This document shows, in pieces, positions 21,245 to 32,745 of a stretch of 64,000 nt of DNA (positions are counted from its first letter, which is position 1; every line of letters begins with the position of its first letter). This DNA comes from Perilla frutescens. Taxonomy: Eukaryota > Streptophyta > Magnoliopsida > Lamiales > Lamiaceae. The translations under genes and the position numbers were made by a program. The notes under the pieces were generated by a model. It made no database searches. It saw nothing but the letters and a program-made list of their open reading frames with translations, and was not told the origin of the DNA. The DNA is taken from NCBI GenBank assembly GCA_026008535.1, contig BRKX01000014.1, positions 43,344,506 to 43,408,505 on the forward strand, read 5' to 3'.

Positions 21245-23710
21245 GGGTTTTGGCACTGTTCTAGGATTAATCTGGGCATAATTTCGAATTGCATAATTAA
21301 ATTTGATGATAAATTTATGGTGTTTAAATTTTCAGATTTAATTGGCTATGTATTTCGATTTTATGGTATTCAAAACTTGGAAGAATTTGAGATGTAAAAA
21401 TTGAAAATTCTAGTTTTGAGGTATATGAATTTTCGGCCACTGTTGAATAAAGATTTGGGATGATATTTGATGATCTTCAAATTTCCAGATTTTATTTCAC
21501 ATGGTTCGAAAATTTGGATGTCAAAAATTTCGATTTTTGATGTGTATAAAATTCCCTAATTTGTTCTTTTAATTTTCGGTCATATTAATTAAAGAATGGA
21601 TGATGTTTTGATCAAGATCAAATTTCCAACTTTAATTTGGAGTAGGATCGAAAATTTAGTATGATTAGAATAGGTTTTGGTGATTTTTGATGTATATCAA
21701 AAGTTACAAAATTCTAATCAAGATAGGTTTGAAATTAGAATTTTAAATTTGGTAATTTTTGAAGTGGATCAAAATTTCCAGATTTATTTTTCTAGCAATT
21801 TTCGAAACCTATGTATTTTATTTTGAATAGTTTTTTGATTAATGTCAAAATTTCCTAATATGTTAATTCTATGTTGTTTTCGATTTTATTAAATAAATTT
21901 GGAGAAGATTTTAATGAAAATTAAATTTTCAGATTTATTTAATAATGTAGGTCGAAAATAATGTGTATTGGATTAAGATTTGATATTATTTGATGTATAT
22001 CTTAATTTGCCTAATTTTAATCTAGATAGATTTGAAAATAGAATTTTAAATTTGGAAGAATTTGAAGTGGATCAAATTTCCAGATTTATTATTGGTATTA
22101 TTTTCGAAATCTATGGATTTAAATTGGATAAAGGTGATTTTGGATATATACAAAGAATTATCAAAATACAATTGTGATAAGAATTTAATATTGGATAAGT
22201 TTTGGAAGATTTTGGATTTGAATCAAATCTCCAAACTTTATCCTTAAAGATTTAGATTCTTATGGATAATATTTGGATTAGATTTTTGATTTATATCAAT
22301 ATATCCAATTATTATTTAATTAGGGTGTTTAGAAAATATTAAATAAATTTGGTGGATAATTATTAATAATTTTCAGATTTATTTTGATGATATTTTCGAA
22401 ATATACAAGATTTAAATCGGTGGATAATTATTTTAATTTCCAATTTTTATCTTGTGGATAATATCAAATTAATTAATTTAATTAATTGTAAAATTCGATT
22501 ATTATTTAATATTCATGCATAGATATCATATGTTATTTTATGTGGATCATATAATACATGATTGTTGGTTTTGTAGACTGTGTTTGTTTGCAGGTTTACC
22601 AACTATCATGGCTCCTTTATTTTATATGATGTATGTTTATGTTGAATGGATGTTGGTCGTATGCCGGTTTGGCTACGTGATTTTAATCCATGAGAAAATC
22701 CATGGATTAGGTCTAGGTTTTATTTTACGTTGGTTTAATGTAATAGATATAAAGCTGTTAGACCGAGTTTTTGAGTTGTAATTTTTATTCTAGCAATATT
22801 AGATTTTTCCTTTCGGAATAGATAGTCTGTATTGAATAAAGATCGGAGATCAACTCAAAGAAGGAAAGTGGTTCAGCACCAAAAAGGAAGGTTCACCGGT
22901 TCACATCCCGAAACCCTAAATGGAGCTAGGATTTTCGGCGAGGCGTGGTGAAGGGGGCGGCGGTTCCTAGCCTGTTCCGGAGCTGACTTTCCAGTTTTAT
23001 CTCATCAATCAACATGAGATATAAGTCATGATAGTTGGAATATTACTGTTGCTTATTATGTTGAAGCATGCAATGGATGTTTATCTTTTTATGTGATGTT
23101 TGCATGTTCGATAATGGGATAAAATGAAACCTCAAACATAAATAACTAAGTGGGAGAGATTCATACCAAAGTATGAAGAAATCTCATATGGTCTCCATTA
23201 AAATCTGGTTTAATTGAGAAGTGATGGGCATGCGCGTTGACATCGGTCATCCTCCATATCGGATGTGTCATATCACAGATTTCTCTAGAAATTAAATCTC
23301 CTAAATGGATAGCTGTAGAACACTATTAGGACTAACTGGCTCCTCCATCTGGAGCGGTTAAATTCGAGTAGTGATCTTGGTACAAAGATAATGGTGTGCA
23401 CACTTAGATGTAATTTATTGATAAACGTCCACACGATCGTGGCTTATCAGTTAGACGATTACATGACCGTGTTTAATCCGGCTATTAATTTGCTTGTTGT
23501 AAGGAAACTCAACTGGAGGCAAATTAAAGGTTTAACCTATTTAAGAATGGATTTTATAAACGTCCACACTATCATGGCTTATAAAAGACATTTTTAAAGT
23601 GTCGGTGGAAAAGTATATAATTTTTATGAGGCTTTCGATTATATACTGTTTATCCTAAACGTGTTTTGTGACTGCACTGCATGTTTAATTTCAGTTATTT
23701 CATATCATCA
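21245..23710 (+). other. Long structured leader of element A
   Basis: About 2.5 kb without coding. The first 1.2 kb is AT-rich and made of degenerate repeats around TTTTCAGATTTA, ATTTTCGAAA and TTGATGTATATCAA. Then come TTTGCAGG (about 22588), a perfect AATCCATG/CATGGATT hairpin (22685-22708), a GC-rich patch (22915-22990), two ACGTCCAC/GTGGC hairpins (23418-23450, 23552-23586) and an acceptor-like TTTCAG (23689-23694), 16 bases before the gag ATG at 23711. Many upstream ATGs make plain scanning unlikely. Small frames (21980-22177, 22515-22781) are not genes. Confidence 0.7.
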
Positions 23711-26700
23711 ATGGCACTCTCCAATCTGTCCTCAATCCTCAAAGAAAACAAACTTGTCGGTGAAAACTACAATGACTGCTTCGTAACCTTAACTTAGTTC
23801 TTATTGCTGAGGGACATAAGTTTGTGCTTAAAGAGGTTTGTCCTCAGACGCCAGATGAGGGTTCTGACGAAGCCCAAAAGGTTGCATATGATAAGTGGCT
23901 TAGGTCTAATGAGATAGCGCGCTGTTACATCTTGGCATCTATGTCAAGTGTGTTGCAACATCAGCATGAGCCTATGAAAACCACTTATGATATCATGTAC
24001 AACCTTAGGCAGCTATTCGGTCATCAGAACCGCTCGGCACGCCATTTGGCAATGAAGAAGCTAATGGATGCGAGAATGTCTGACTCCACACCTGTTAGGG
24101 ATCACGTTCTCATGATGATGGGGTATTTATCTGAGATCGAGACCTTGGGTGGAGAGCTAGATGGCGATTCTCAAATAAACATTGTTCTTCATAGCTTGTC
24201 TTCGAAGTTTGAGCAGTTCAGGCTGAATTTTAACATGATTAAAAGGGATGTCAGCCTGACTGAACTGCTCATAGACCTTCAGACAGCTGAATTGCTCCAA
24301 AAGAGCAATCCTGAGGCCCACATAGCTGGAAAAAGGAAGAAGAGAAACGCACCTAAGAAGGCTGCAGATGAGGCGCCTAAGGTGAAGAAGCCAAAGGCAA
24401 AGATTCCTCCCGAGGAATTCGAGTCGAAGACTAAGTGCTTCAAGTGTGGCCAACCAGGTCACTGGAAGGCGGCGTGTCCTAACAAGAAGAAGAAGAGAGG
24501 TACATCTCACACTCTGGTTGTGGAAACATGTTTAACAACTTGTTCTACCCAGTCATGGGTAGTAGATACTGGAGCTACTGATTATGTTTGCATGTCTTTA
24601 CAGGGGTTCCTGGTAAAAAGACAGCTGAGTGAGGACGAGATCACCGTCTACATGGGCAATGCTACGAGAGTGGCGGCTATTGCAGTGGGAGACGTTGTTT
24701 TACCTTTCAGTAGTGATAGAACTTTAGTTTTGAAAGATTGTCTTTATGTGCCTGGTTTTAGGCGAAACATGATTTCAGTTTCTAAATTGATTATGGATGG
24801 ATATTCTGTTTCTTTTGATAACAAAGTAGTTATCTTTAGTGGTAAACATTTTATCTATTCTGGTACATTGGATGGACACTTATACTTTCTTAAACCAACT
24901 GAAAACACTACGCAAAGACAACTGTTGAATACATCGATCATAAACTCTAACAAGAGAAAAGAATCTTCGGAATTGAATCAAACCTATCTTTGGCATCTAA
25001 GGCTAGGTCACATTAACCTTAAGAGGATACAACGGCTTGTAAATGATGAACCATTGTCTTCTTTGGTACTGGAATCGTTTCCTTTGTGTGAATCCTGTTT
25101 GGAAGGTAAAATGACCAAGCGTCCTTTCCAGTCAAAAGGAAATAGATTCGAAGGCCTATTAGATTTGATTCACTCTGACCTATGGGGCCCAATGTCAGTT
25201 CAAGCTCGAGGAGGGTTCGAGTATTTCATCACTCTCATTGATGATTACTCTAGATATGGTTATATCTACCTGTTACGTCGCAAGTCTGAATACTTTGAGA
25301 AATTCAAAGAGTTTAAGGCGGAAGCGAAGTAATGAACAGGCAGAAGTATCAAGTCACTACGTTCTGATCGTGGTGGCGAGTACTTATCAAGTGAATTTAG
25401 GGATTACATGGCAGAGAGTGGGATTGCATCCCAGTTGACTGCGCCTGGAACGCCACAACAGAATGGCGTGGCGGAAAGAAGGAATTGTACATTGTTAGAG
25501 ATGGTTAGATCGATGATGAGTTATTCTGAGTTGCTTATTTCGTTCTGGGGATATGCCCTGGAAACTGCAGCCTATATTCTTAACTTGGTTCCATCGAACT
25601 CAGTTCCTGCTACACCTACAGAACTATGGACTGGACGAAAGCCCAGTTTGAACCATATTCGGATTTGGGGTAGCCCAGCACACGTGTTGGATAAGGAAGC
25701 TGATAAGCTGGCTCCTCATACTGATGTAAGACTGTTCGTTGGATATCCTAAAGGAACGAAAGGTGGTTTGTTTTATAGTCCTAAGGATCAGAAGATCATT
25801 GTTAGCACCAATGTTCGATTCTTAGAGGAAGACTATGTCATAAACCACAAACCAAGGAGTCATATCATCCTTGAGGAGTTAAGGGGAGGAACAAATCCTA
25901 CACCAATTGTACAAGAAGAGGAACCACCAAACACTGCACAACGTGTCACAGAAGTACAGAAACTGCCTCGTCGCAGTGGGAGGGTTGTACGCCAACCTGA
26001 TAGATTCATTGGTCTGGGAGAGGCTTCAGATTTCCCAGAGGGTCTCAATGAATTGGATCCCAGGACCTATGACGAGGCAATTCGAGATAAAGATACAGAT
26101 TCTTGGAAAACTGCAATGGAGTCTGAGATTGGATCTATGGATCACAATCAAGTCTGGGAACTTGTAGAACCATTAGATGGGGTAAAACCCATTGGCTGTA
26201 AGTGGTTCTACAAGCGCAAGAGAGGATCTGATGGGAAGGTTGAAACCTTCAAAGCTAGATTGGTGGCAAAAGCGTATACTCAGAAAGAAGGGATCGATTA
26301 TGAGGAAACCTTTTCACCGGTAGCCATGCTTAGGTCAATCCGGATTCTCTTTGCCGCTCATTTGGATTATGAGATCTGGTAGATGGATGTCAAGACAGCT
26401 TTCCTAAACGGAAGTCTTGAGGAAAACATTCACATGAAACAACCAGAGGGATTCATTGCTAAGGGCCAAGAGCACTTGGTGTGTAAGCTTAAGAGATCCA
26501 TTTATGGACTTAAGCAGGCATCGAGGTCTTGGAACATCCGATTTGACGAGGTTATCCACTCATATGGATTCGTGCAAAGTCCGGATGAGAGCTGTGTGTA
26601 CAAGAAATGTGACGGAAACGTGGTGGCATTCCTCGTACTTTATGTTGATGACATCTTGCTTATTGGAAACAGTAAGAAGGCGTTGTCAAACATTAGGGTG

Positions 26701-27630
26701 TGGTTGTCCGAGCAATTTGATATGAAGGATCTGGATGAAGCCGGACATGTCCTTGGCATCAAGATCATTCGAGATCGCCAGAAAATGATGTTATGTCTGT
26801 CCCAAGCGACTTATATCGATACAGTGCTAGCTAGATTTGGCATGCAAGATTCTAAGAAAGGTTTTATACCTTACAGGCATGGAATTCATATATCCAAGGA
26901 AATGTGTCCCCAAACACAGTCTGAGATAGAGGAAATGAAGAAAGTACCATGTGCTTCGGCTGTGGGAAGTTTGATATATGCTATGCTATGCACTAGGCCT
27001 GATATATGCTATGCCGTTGGCATGGTAAGCAGATATCAGTCTAACCCTGGACAAGGTCACTGGACTGCGGTCAAAAACATTCTCAAGTACCTTAAAAGGA
27101 CTTGAGATTATATGTTGGATTTCCGCTCTGATAGTCTAGTACCTTTGGGTTACACGGACTCAGATTTTCAATCCGACAAAGATCAGAGTAAGTCTACCTC
27201 GGGCTATGTGTTTACATTGGGAGGTGGAGCCATCGCATGGAGGAGCATTAAGCAGAAATGCATTGCGGATTCCACCATGGAAGCTGAGTATGTAACTGCC
27301 TCTGAGGCTGCAAAAGAGGTTGTCTGGCTCCGCGGGTTCCTAGTGGGCTTGGGCGTGGTTTATGATTTGCCTGAGACTGTCACGATATACTGTGATAACT
27401 CTGGTGCAGTGGCAAATTCGAAGGAACCTAGAGCCCACAAGGCAAGTAAACACATAGAGAGAAAGTACCATCTTATACGAAAAATCGTTAAGAGAGGAGA
27501 CGTGGCGGTGGTCAAGATTGCATCTGAGGACAACCTGGCTGATCCATTCACGAAGAGCCTGGCGGCTAAGACCTTTGATGGTCACGTGGAGAAAATGGGA
27601 GTGAGATGCAGACCCGGTAGCACAGTTTGA
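23711..27630 (+). pseudogene. gag-pol: gag-pol of copia element A, near-complete, five lesions
   Basis: ATG 23711 (MALSNLSSILKENKLVGENYND). A one-base deletion near 23778 shifts the frame, which is then open from 23824. Domains: UBN2/copia gag to about 24300; zinc knuckle CFKCGQPGHWKAACP (24436-24478); protease DTG (24565-24573); GAG-pre-integrase with WHLRLGH and CESCLEGK; integrase Asp 25177, Asp 25366 and Glu 25474; RT with KTAFLNGSLEE and YVDD (26641-26652); RNase H (GYTDSDFQSD, AEYVTASEA) to CRPGSTV and TGA 27628. Stops: TAA TGA 25330-25335 between the first two integrase aspartates, TAG 26380 (CAG lost) and TGA 27103 (CGA lost). Six bases are missing near 26350. Confidence 0.92.
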
Positions 27631-27694
27631 GTTGATAGTTTTAGATAGGAGAGTTTGTCAGTTAGTTATTATGCTTGAAAGACATGCTTCAAGT

Positions 27695-27707
27695 ATAAGT
27701 GGGAGAT
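27695..27707 (+). other. Polypurine tract of element A
   Basis: TAAGTGGGAGAT abuts the 3' LTR start (TG at 27708). The same tract precedes the 3' LTRs of B and C. Confidence 0.8.
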
Positions 27708-29155
27708 TGTTAGTTTTGTATACTGGAAGACTTGTCTTTGTATACTTTTCTGATGATATGATGATATGAAATGAAAGTTATTACAGTCACTGTTTGCATT
27801 TAGATTATGTTCTATAATTGTTCTATGCAATGTTCCATATACTTACATTGTAGATGATATGGTGTGGGGAGTCACACGGTAAAGATCATATCATTAGAAC
27901 CTTGTAATGTATTAAAGAGCTCACGGATTAGATGGTCCTGAACACACCATCGGTACACCGTAGAATAATCTGATAAGTTAGTTTATCTTAGCTAACTGAT
28001 TATTCTAGTACACTGGTTAGTGTATTGAGGAGGATCACGATAGGATACTATTCTCTGTCTCTGACCCAGTAACTGAGAGAATAAAGATCTACAGAGTTCA
28101 GGTTCTGAACTCATGTGATATTGGCGAACATATGTGTGCGTTGTTTATTACTTTGATTTATCAATGAGTAAGATCTTTTCGTCGATCGAATTCGATATCT
28201 TGGGTAATAACAATGTATACATGATGTCTCGAGCAGTATCCATGAGCACTGTGTCCTGGTGCGCCAGGTTGATGATGTTTTCTTGAGGAAGCACAAGTTC
28301 ATGTTGAAACCCTGTAGGTGGAATTTATTCCGTACATGAATAAAGTTTGTCTGGTACTACTCAAGGTTTTAGATGTTAATTAATTATCGCTGTCCGAGGC
28401 TTACATAATTAATTAATGAACATTATATCTTAAACACGTGCAATGGCTGGACTAAGGGAGAAAGCATATTCGTAAATATGTATTAAATTGGTAGGTCACT
28501 TTTACTTCTTTAGTGGAATAAAAGTAAAACTTAATTTATTTAATTATATCCTAGGTTTATTGGATATTGGATATTAAATAAATTAGTGGGCCAATTTAAT
28601 ATTCTTCTAGATCCATGTTGTAGCCCAATTGACTGAAAGTGAACTGGATATTGAACTTGAGATAGAGGCCCAGCCCAATAGGGCTGAAACATGAAATTTT
28701 CGCCCCTCCCTATATATAAGGGGAGGGGGGCACGAAAATTTGATGAATTTATTCATAGGAAATCAGCCCCTCTTAGTCTCTCAAAGTTATCCACAGATTT
28801 CACAATTCTATCTAGTAGATTTCAGCCCACTCTGAATCTAGATACAGTCCGGGAATACAACAGAAGATCTCGGAGTGGAATATAGTGGTGATCGAAATTT
28901 TGAGTGCTAGGTGGCGCCAACTATAGTTCATTCAACAGCAAGATTAGATCTTTAATCTTGTCCACAGACCGTCTATCGATTTGTAAGTAGATTCGTTTCT
29001 ATGTCTTCCGCTTTATTAGATTCGAATCTGCTTTGCATGCTTTTTGATTAGACTGTGATAAACATGCATGTTACATAAAATTATGATTTGCATGAACACG
29101 GATTAATGAACAACCAAATGATCCTGTGGTGGTTTAATTTGAAAAAACCCCAACA
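27708..29155 (+). repeat. 3' LTR of element A
   Basis: Starts TGTTAGTTTTGTATACTGG and ends ACCCCAACA; 1,448 bp, exactly the length of the 5' LTR. TATA palindrome at 28694-28741 and U5 hairpin at 28939-28960. Followed by the duplication CTTGA (29156-29160). Confidence 0.95.
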
Positions 29156-29160
29156 CTTGA

Positions 29161-29700
29161 CTTCTTAGGCACGACATGAATCGGGCTTACCAATTTGTTG
29201 TCTAAAATGGGGTAAATGATTCTCATGTTCAGGAACTTGAGTATCTCCTTCAGCGCTACTTCCTTGATGGCAGGGTTCAACTTGCGTTATGGGTCCCGTA
29301 CTGGCTTTGCATCATTCTCCAAGAGAATCTTATGCATACATACTGCAGGGCTTATGCCCTTAATATCGGTCAAAGTCCATCCCATTACTTCTTTGTACAT
29401 GTGTAACAATCTTAATAATCTGTTTTCTTCAATAAGGTTCAGTCCCTTACTTATGATAACCGGTAGTGTCTCCTTCTTCCCAAGATAGGCATACTTTAAG
29501 TGGTCTGGAAGATTTTTCAGTTCCAGCTTTAGTGCCCTCTGCATCCAAGGTAGCATCCTTTCTGTATGAGTCATGGTGGACAAGTTGTGGCCCACCACTC
29601 CATGCGGTAATTCTTTCAGAGAGTATAACATCATGATGGCATCTATGTTGTTTTCATCTTCATCAAGGGCATCCTAGTCAGTTAGCCCAGCTTACAATGC
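29161..29700 (-). pseudogene. pol: Athila-type pol: pre-RT linker and RT start
   Basis: Minus frame 29634-29287 reads LKNLPDHLKYAYLGKKETLPVIIS, DIKGISPAVCMHKILLEND and AKPVRDP, a block specific to Athila/Tat elements just ahead of RT. It continues, after a stop, as RKLNPAIKEVALKEILKFL and HVVPKKS up to the insertion point of A. Read on into 19782 downwards. Confidence 0.85.
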
Positions 29701-31464
29701 CCATTCCAAGGGTTCTTGGTTGTTCATTTGTCCCAGAATGGGTTCTGATTGGGCATAGCAATGATTCACGAAGTTGACTGACTCCGGATCTTGTGGATAT
29801 TACATGGCTTCGAAAATGTTGAACACAACTATCTAGCCATCAAACTCACATGTTAGCATGCTCTTATCGACATTGATCTTGGTGCAAGCAGTTTTTATGA
29901 ATGACCTCCCTGAGAAGGTCCTTTATCTCTTCTTCTTTTCTGTCATGGGCTAGACGTTTAGGGAAGGGAGGCTTCTTTCTTATTTCTTGCCTTGTGGGCT
30001 CAGCAACCTTTTCATATGTATGCTCTTCGTCTTTCATTATGCCTTCAGTGTCTCCTTTCAGTTCAGCTTTCATTATTTCTTCTTCATTCCTTGTGGTCAC
30101 AACATTCACTTGTTCTCGAGGATTCACCACTTGAGAGGGTAATTGTCCATTTTTTCCTTCAGTTGGGTGAGGTCTTAAGCTAATTGGGAAATTTATTTGC
30201 TCACATGTTGCAGACCAACCTTTGTTTTTGAACATCTCATTCTCCTGCTGTGACTTCACATTCTCCTTGGCCAGTGCATGGACTAGTTCGGCCAAGCTCG
30301 GTTCTTCTCGTACTCTCAGCGGTAGTGGTGGCAAGTATTGTTGGTAGGCATCGTTCCTTTTCCATCTAAAATTCTTGTGATTCCTCCATCTAGGATTGTA
30401 TGTTTGAGAGTGGGGATCATATCTTCTGTTGTTGTTATGCCCACCGAGAAACTTGACTTCAGCGGCGTCCTCCTCCTGTAGCGTTGGGTATTCATCAGTG
30501 AAATAGGCCACACTCTTGCACACTCGACACACCATCTTCTTCAGTGCCCCAGCATGGTTCATCACTTTCTCCATCTGGTCCAAAATTCTTTCCATTTTGA
30601 CCTCAAGGTACGTTGATTTTCTAGCATATAAAACTGTTCTTATGCCCTCGGCACTTTCATCTCAATTTTCATCAGCTATTTCTGCCAAAATTCTGAAGGC
30701 TTCGGTTAGTAATTTATTCATAATAGATCATCCGCATGAAGCATTGATAATGATTTTGTCATGTGGCCTCAATCCAGACACAAAGTATTGGATCAGATCG
30801 TGATCTGTGATCTGGTGTTGTGGGGACTTTGTCAACATGTTCTGAAATCGACAACAGTAGTCATAGAAACTTTCATTTATGTCCATCTTTAGATTCCTAA
30901 TTCTTCATCTCATTTCCTGAACTATGGATGCTGGGAAGTATTTTACTAGGAATTTCAGCTGTAGTTGTGCCCATATGGTTATACTGCCAGTTGGTAGTGT
31001 GTATAACAAGTCTTGTGCCCTATTTTGAAGTGTAAATGGGAACGAAACAAGTCACACATATTGCTCTTTCCCCCATCCGTGGGTTGAGTTTGACACACCA
31101 TCTCGAAATCTTGAATATTTCTCTGAGGGTCTTCTCCAATCATCTTATTGTATTTGGGCAAGATTTGGATGAAACTTGCCTTCAACTCCCAGCTTCCAGT
31201 GATCGCTGAGAGCGTAATGCCCATGGGACATAAATTCATTTAGTCAGAAAGACTAACTGCCTCAGCGTTTTGCCTTCTTCTTCAGCCATCAGGGTTATCC
31301 TTGGTTGTTCCTTCCTTTTCTTCTTGAGCTATTTATTGCTCCAGTTCTCTTTCACGAGCAAGTCTTTCGGCTTGTTGTGCCCTCCATGCTTCTGCTCTCC
31401 TTCTCTTTAGAGTCTTCTCAGGTTCTGGATCGTATGAGCAATCTCCTAGAGAGGTATTAGGCAT
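29701..31464 (-). pseudogene. gag: Athila-type gag with deleted protease
   Basis: ATG 31464-31462 starts MPNTSLGDCSYDPEPEK and an Arg-rich segment, stopped by TAA near 31334. The next open part (31239-30979) has SWELKASFIQILPK and EDPQRNIQDFEMV, an Athila gag core. 30900-30600 is shifted (NMLTKSPQHQITDHDLIQYF). 30595-29864 has VCRVCKSVAYFTDEYPTLQ, a weak Cys motif, then SQTYNPRWRNHKNFRWKR, an Athila hallmark, and PPFPKRLAHDRKEEE. Most of the protease is deleted: the text jumps to TACTKINVDKSMLTCEFDG near 29890, the protease end. Confidence 0.75.
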
Positions 31465-31480
31465 CCACCAACCAAGCTAA

Positions 31481-32670
31481 TGTTGGGGTTTTTTCGAATT
31501 GAACCACCGCAGGATCTAGTTGGATGTTCATTAATCATAATGTCATGTAGATCATAAATTCATGCATCTCATATGTTTTAATTAACCGAGTTTAATTAAC
31601 ATGCAAATCTGGTTTAAACGATTCTACTAAAGCGGAAACATAGAATCGAAAAATGACTTACAAATTAAACGATGGGTGGAGGACAAGATTAAAGGTCTAA
31701 TCTTGTTGTTGTGTATGATGATGATTAGCGCCCCACAGTGATATTCCACTCCTTGATCTTCTGTTGTATTCCCGGATTGAATCTAGTTTCAGGTTGGGCT
31801 GAAATCTACTAGATCGGTATGGAATCTATGGAGATAAAGAGAACACAAGAGGAGCTGATTATTACTCTAAAGAAATAATACTGACCTACCAATTTAATAC
31901 ATATTTCTGAATATGCTTTCTCCTTTAGTCCAGCCATTCCCTGCGTTTAAGATATAATGCCCATTAATTAATTATGTAAGCTTCTGACAGCTATAATTAA
32001 TTAATATCTTATCCTTAAGTAGTACCACACAAGCTTTACTCATGCACGGAATAAATTCCACCTGCAGGGTTTCAGCATGAACTTGCATTTCCTCAAGGGG
32101 ACACCATCAATCTGGCGCACCAGGACACGGTGCCCCTACATATTACACAACCCATCATAAGTGTAAATGTCACAACCCAAGATATCGAGATTATTGATCC
32201 TTATGAAAGAATCTCACCCTTTGATAAATTAAAGATGCAAACACTACACGTATATGTCTGCCAACATATAGGGGTTAAGAACCCGAACTCTGTGGATTCT
32301 TATTCTCTCATTTAAGGTCAGAATAGAGAATAGAATCCTAAGTAGATCCTCCTCAATACACTTGACCATGTATTAGAATAATCAGTTAGTCAAGACAAAC
32401 TAACTATCAGATTATTCTACGGCGTACCGATAGCAGGTTCAGTGTCATCTAAACCGTGAGCCTTTTAATACATTACAAGGAACCGATGATATGATCTAAC
32501 CATGTGTTTACCCACACCATATCATCTACAATGTAAGTATAGTGAACATGCATATAAATATAACAATTTAAATGCAAACAGTGACTGTAATTGTATTCAT
32601 TCTATATCATCATAAAACCATTATTAATAATGTATACAAAAGACAGATCTTCTAGTATACATAACCAACA
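31481..32670 (-). repeat. 3' LTR of element B, promoter deleted (1,190 bp)
   Basis: In minus it starts TGTTGGTTATGTATACTAG (32670) and ends ACCCCAACA (31481). Compared with the other LTR of B, about 260 bases are missing near 31855-31880. The lost part covers the TATA palindrome and the segment up to the TTATTCCACTAAAG text. The U5 hairpin and GTAAGT are kept. A 61-codon plus-strand frame here is LTR sequence. Confidence 0.85.
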
Positions 32671-32745
32671 ATCTCCCACTTATACTTGAAGCATTTCTTT
32701 CATATATAAAACAAACTGGCTAACTCTCGAACTCTAACTAAAATC

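Larger units (their letters stand above)
19783..29155 (+). mobile_element. Copia element A, complete but coding-defective (9,373 bp)
   Basis: A full Ty1-copia element: LTR, PBS, long AT-rich leader, one gag-pol frame, PPT, LTR, with a 5-bp duplication CTTGA. Both LTRs are 1,448 bp and differ at roughly 34 sites by eye (about 2.3%), so it is the youngest of the four copies and under a million years or so old at usual plant LTR rates. It belongs to the Tnt1/Tork-to-Angela-like group by gag and pol wording; the exact lineage is unsure. The coding frame has one frameshift and four stops. Confidence 0.92.

Noticed and set aside
22515..22781. 88-codon hydrophobic frame in the leader of A
   Set aside because: Not open in B, C or D; the conserved part is the hairpin, not the reading frame.
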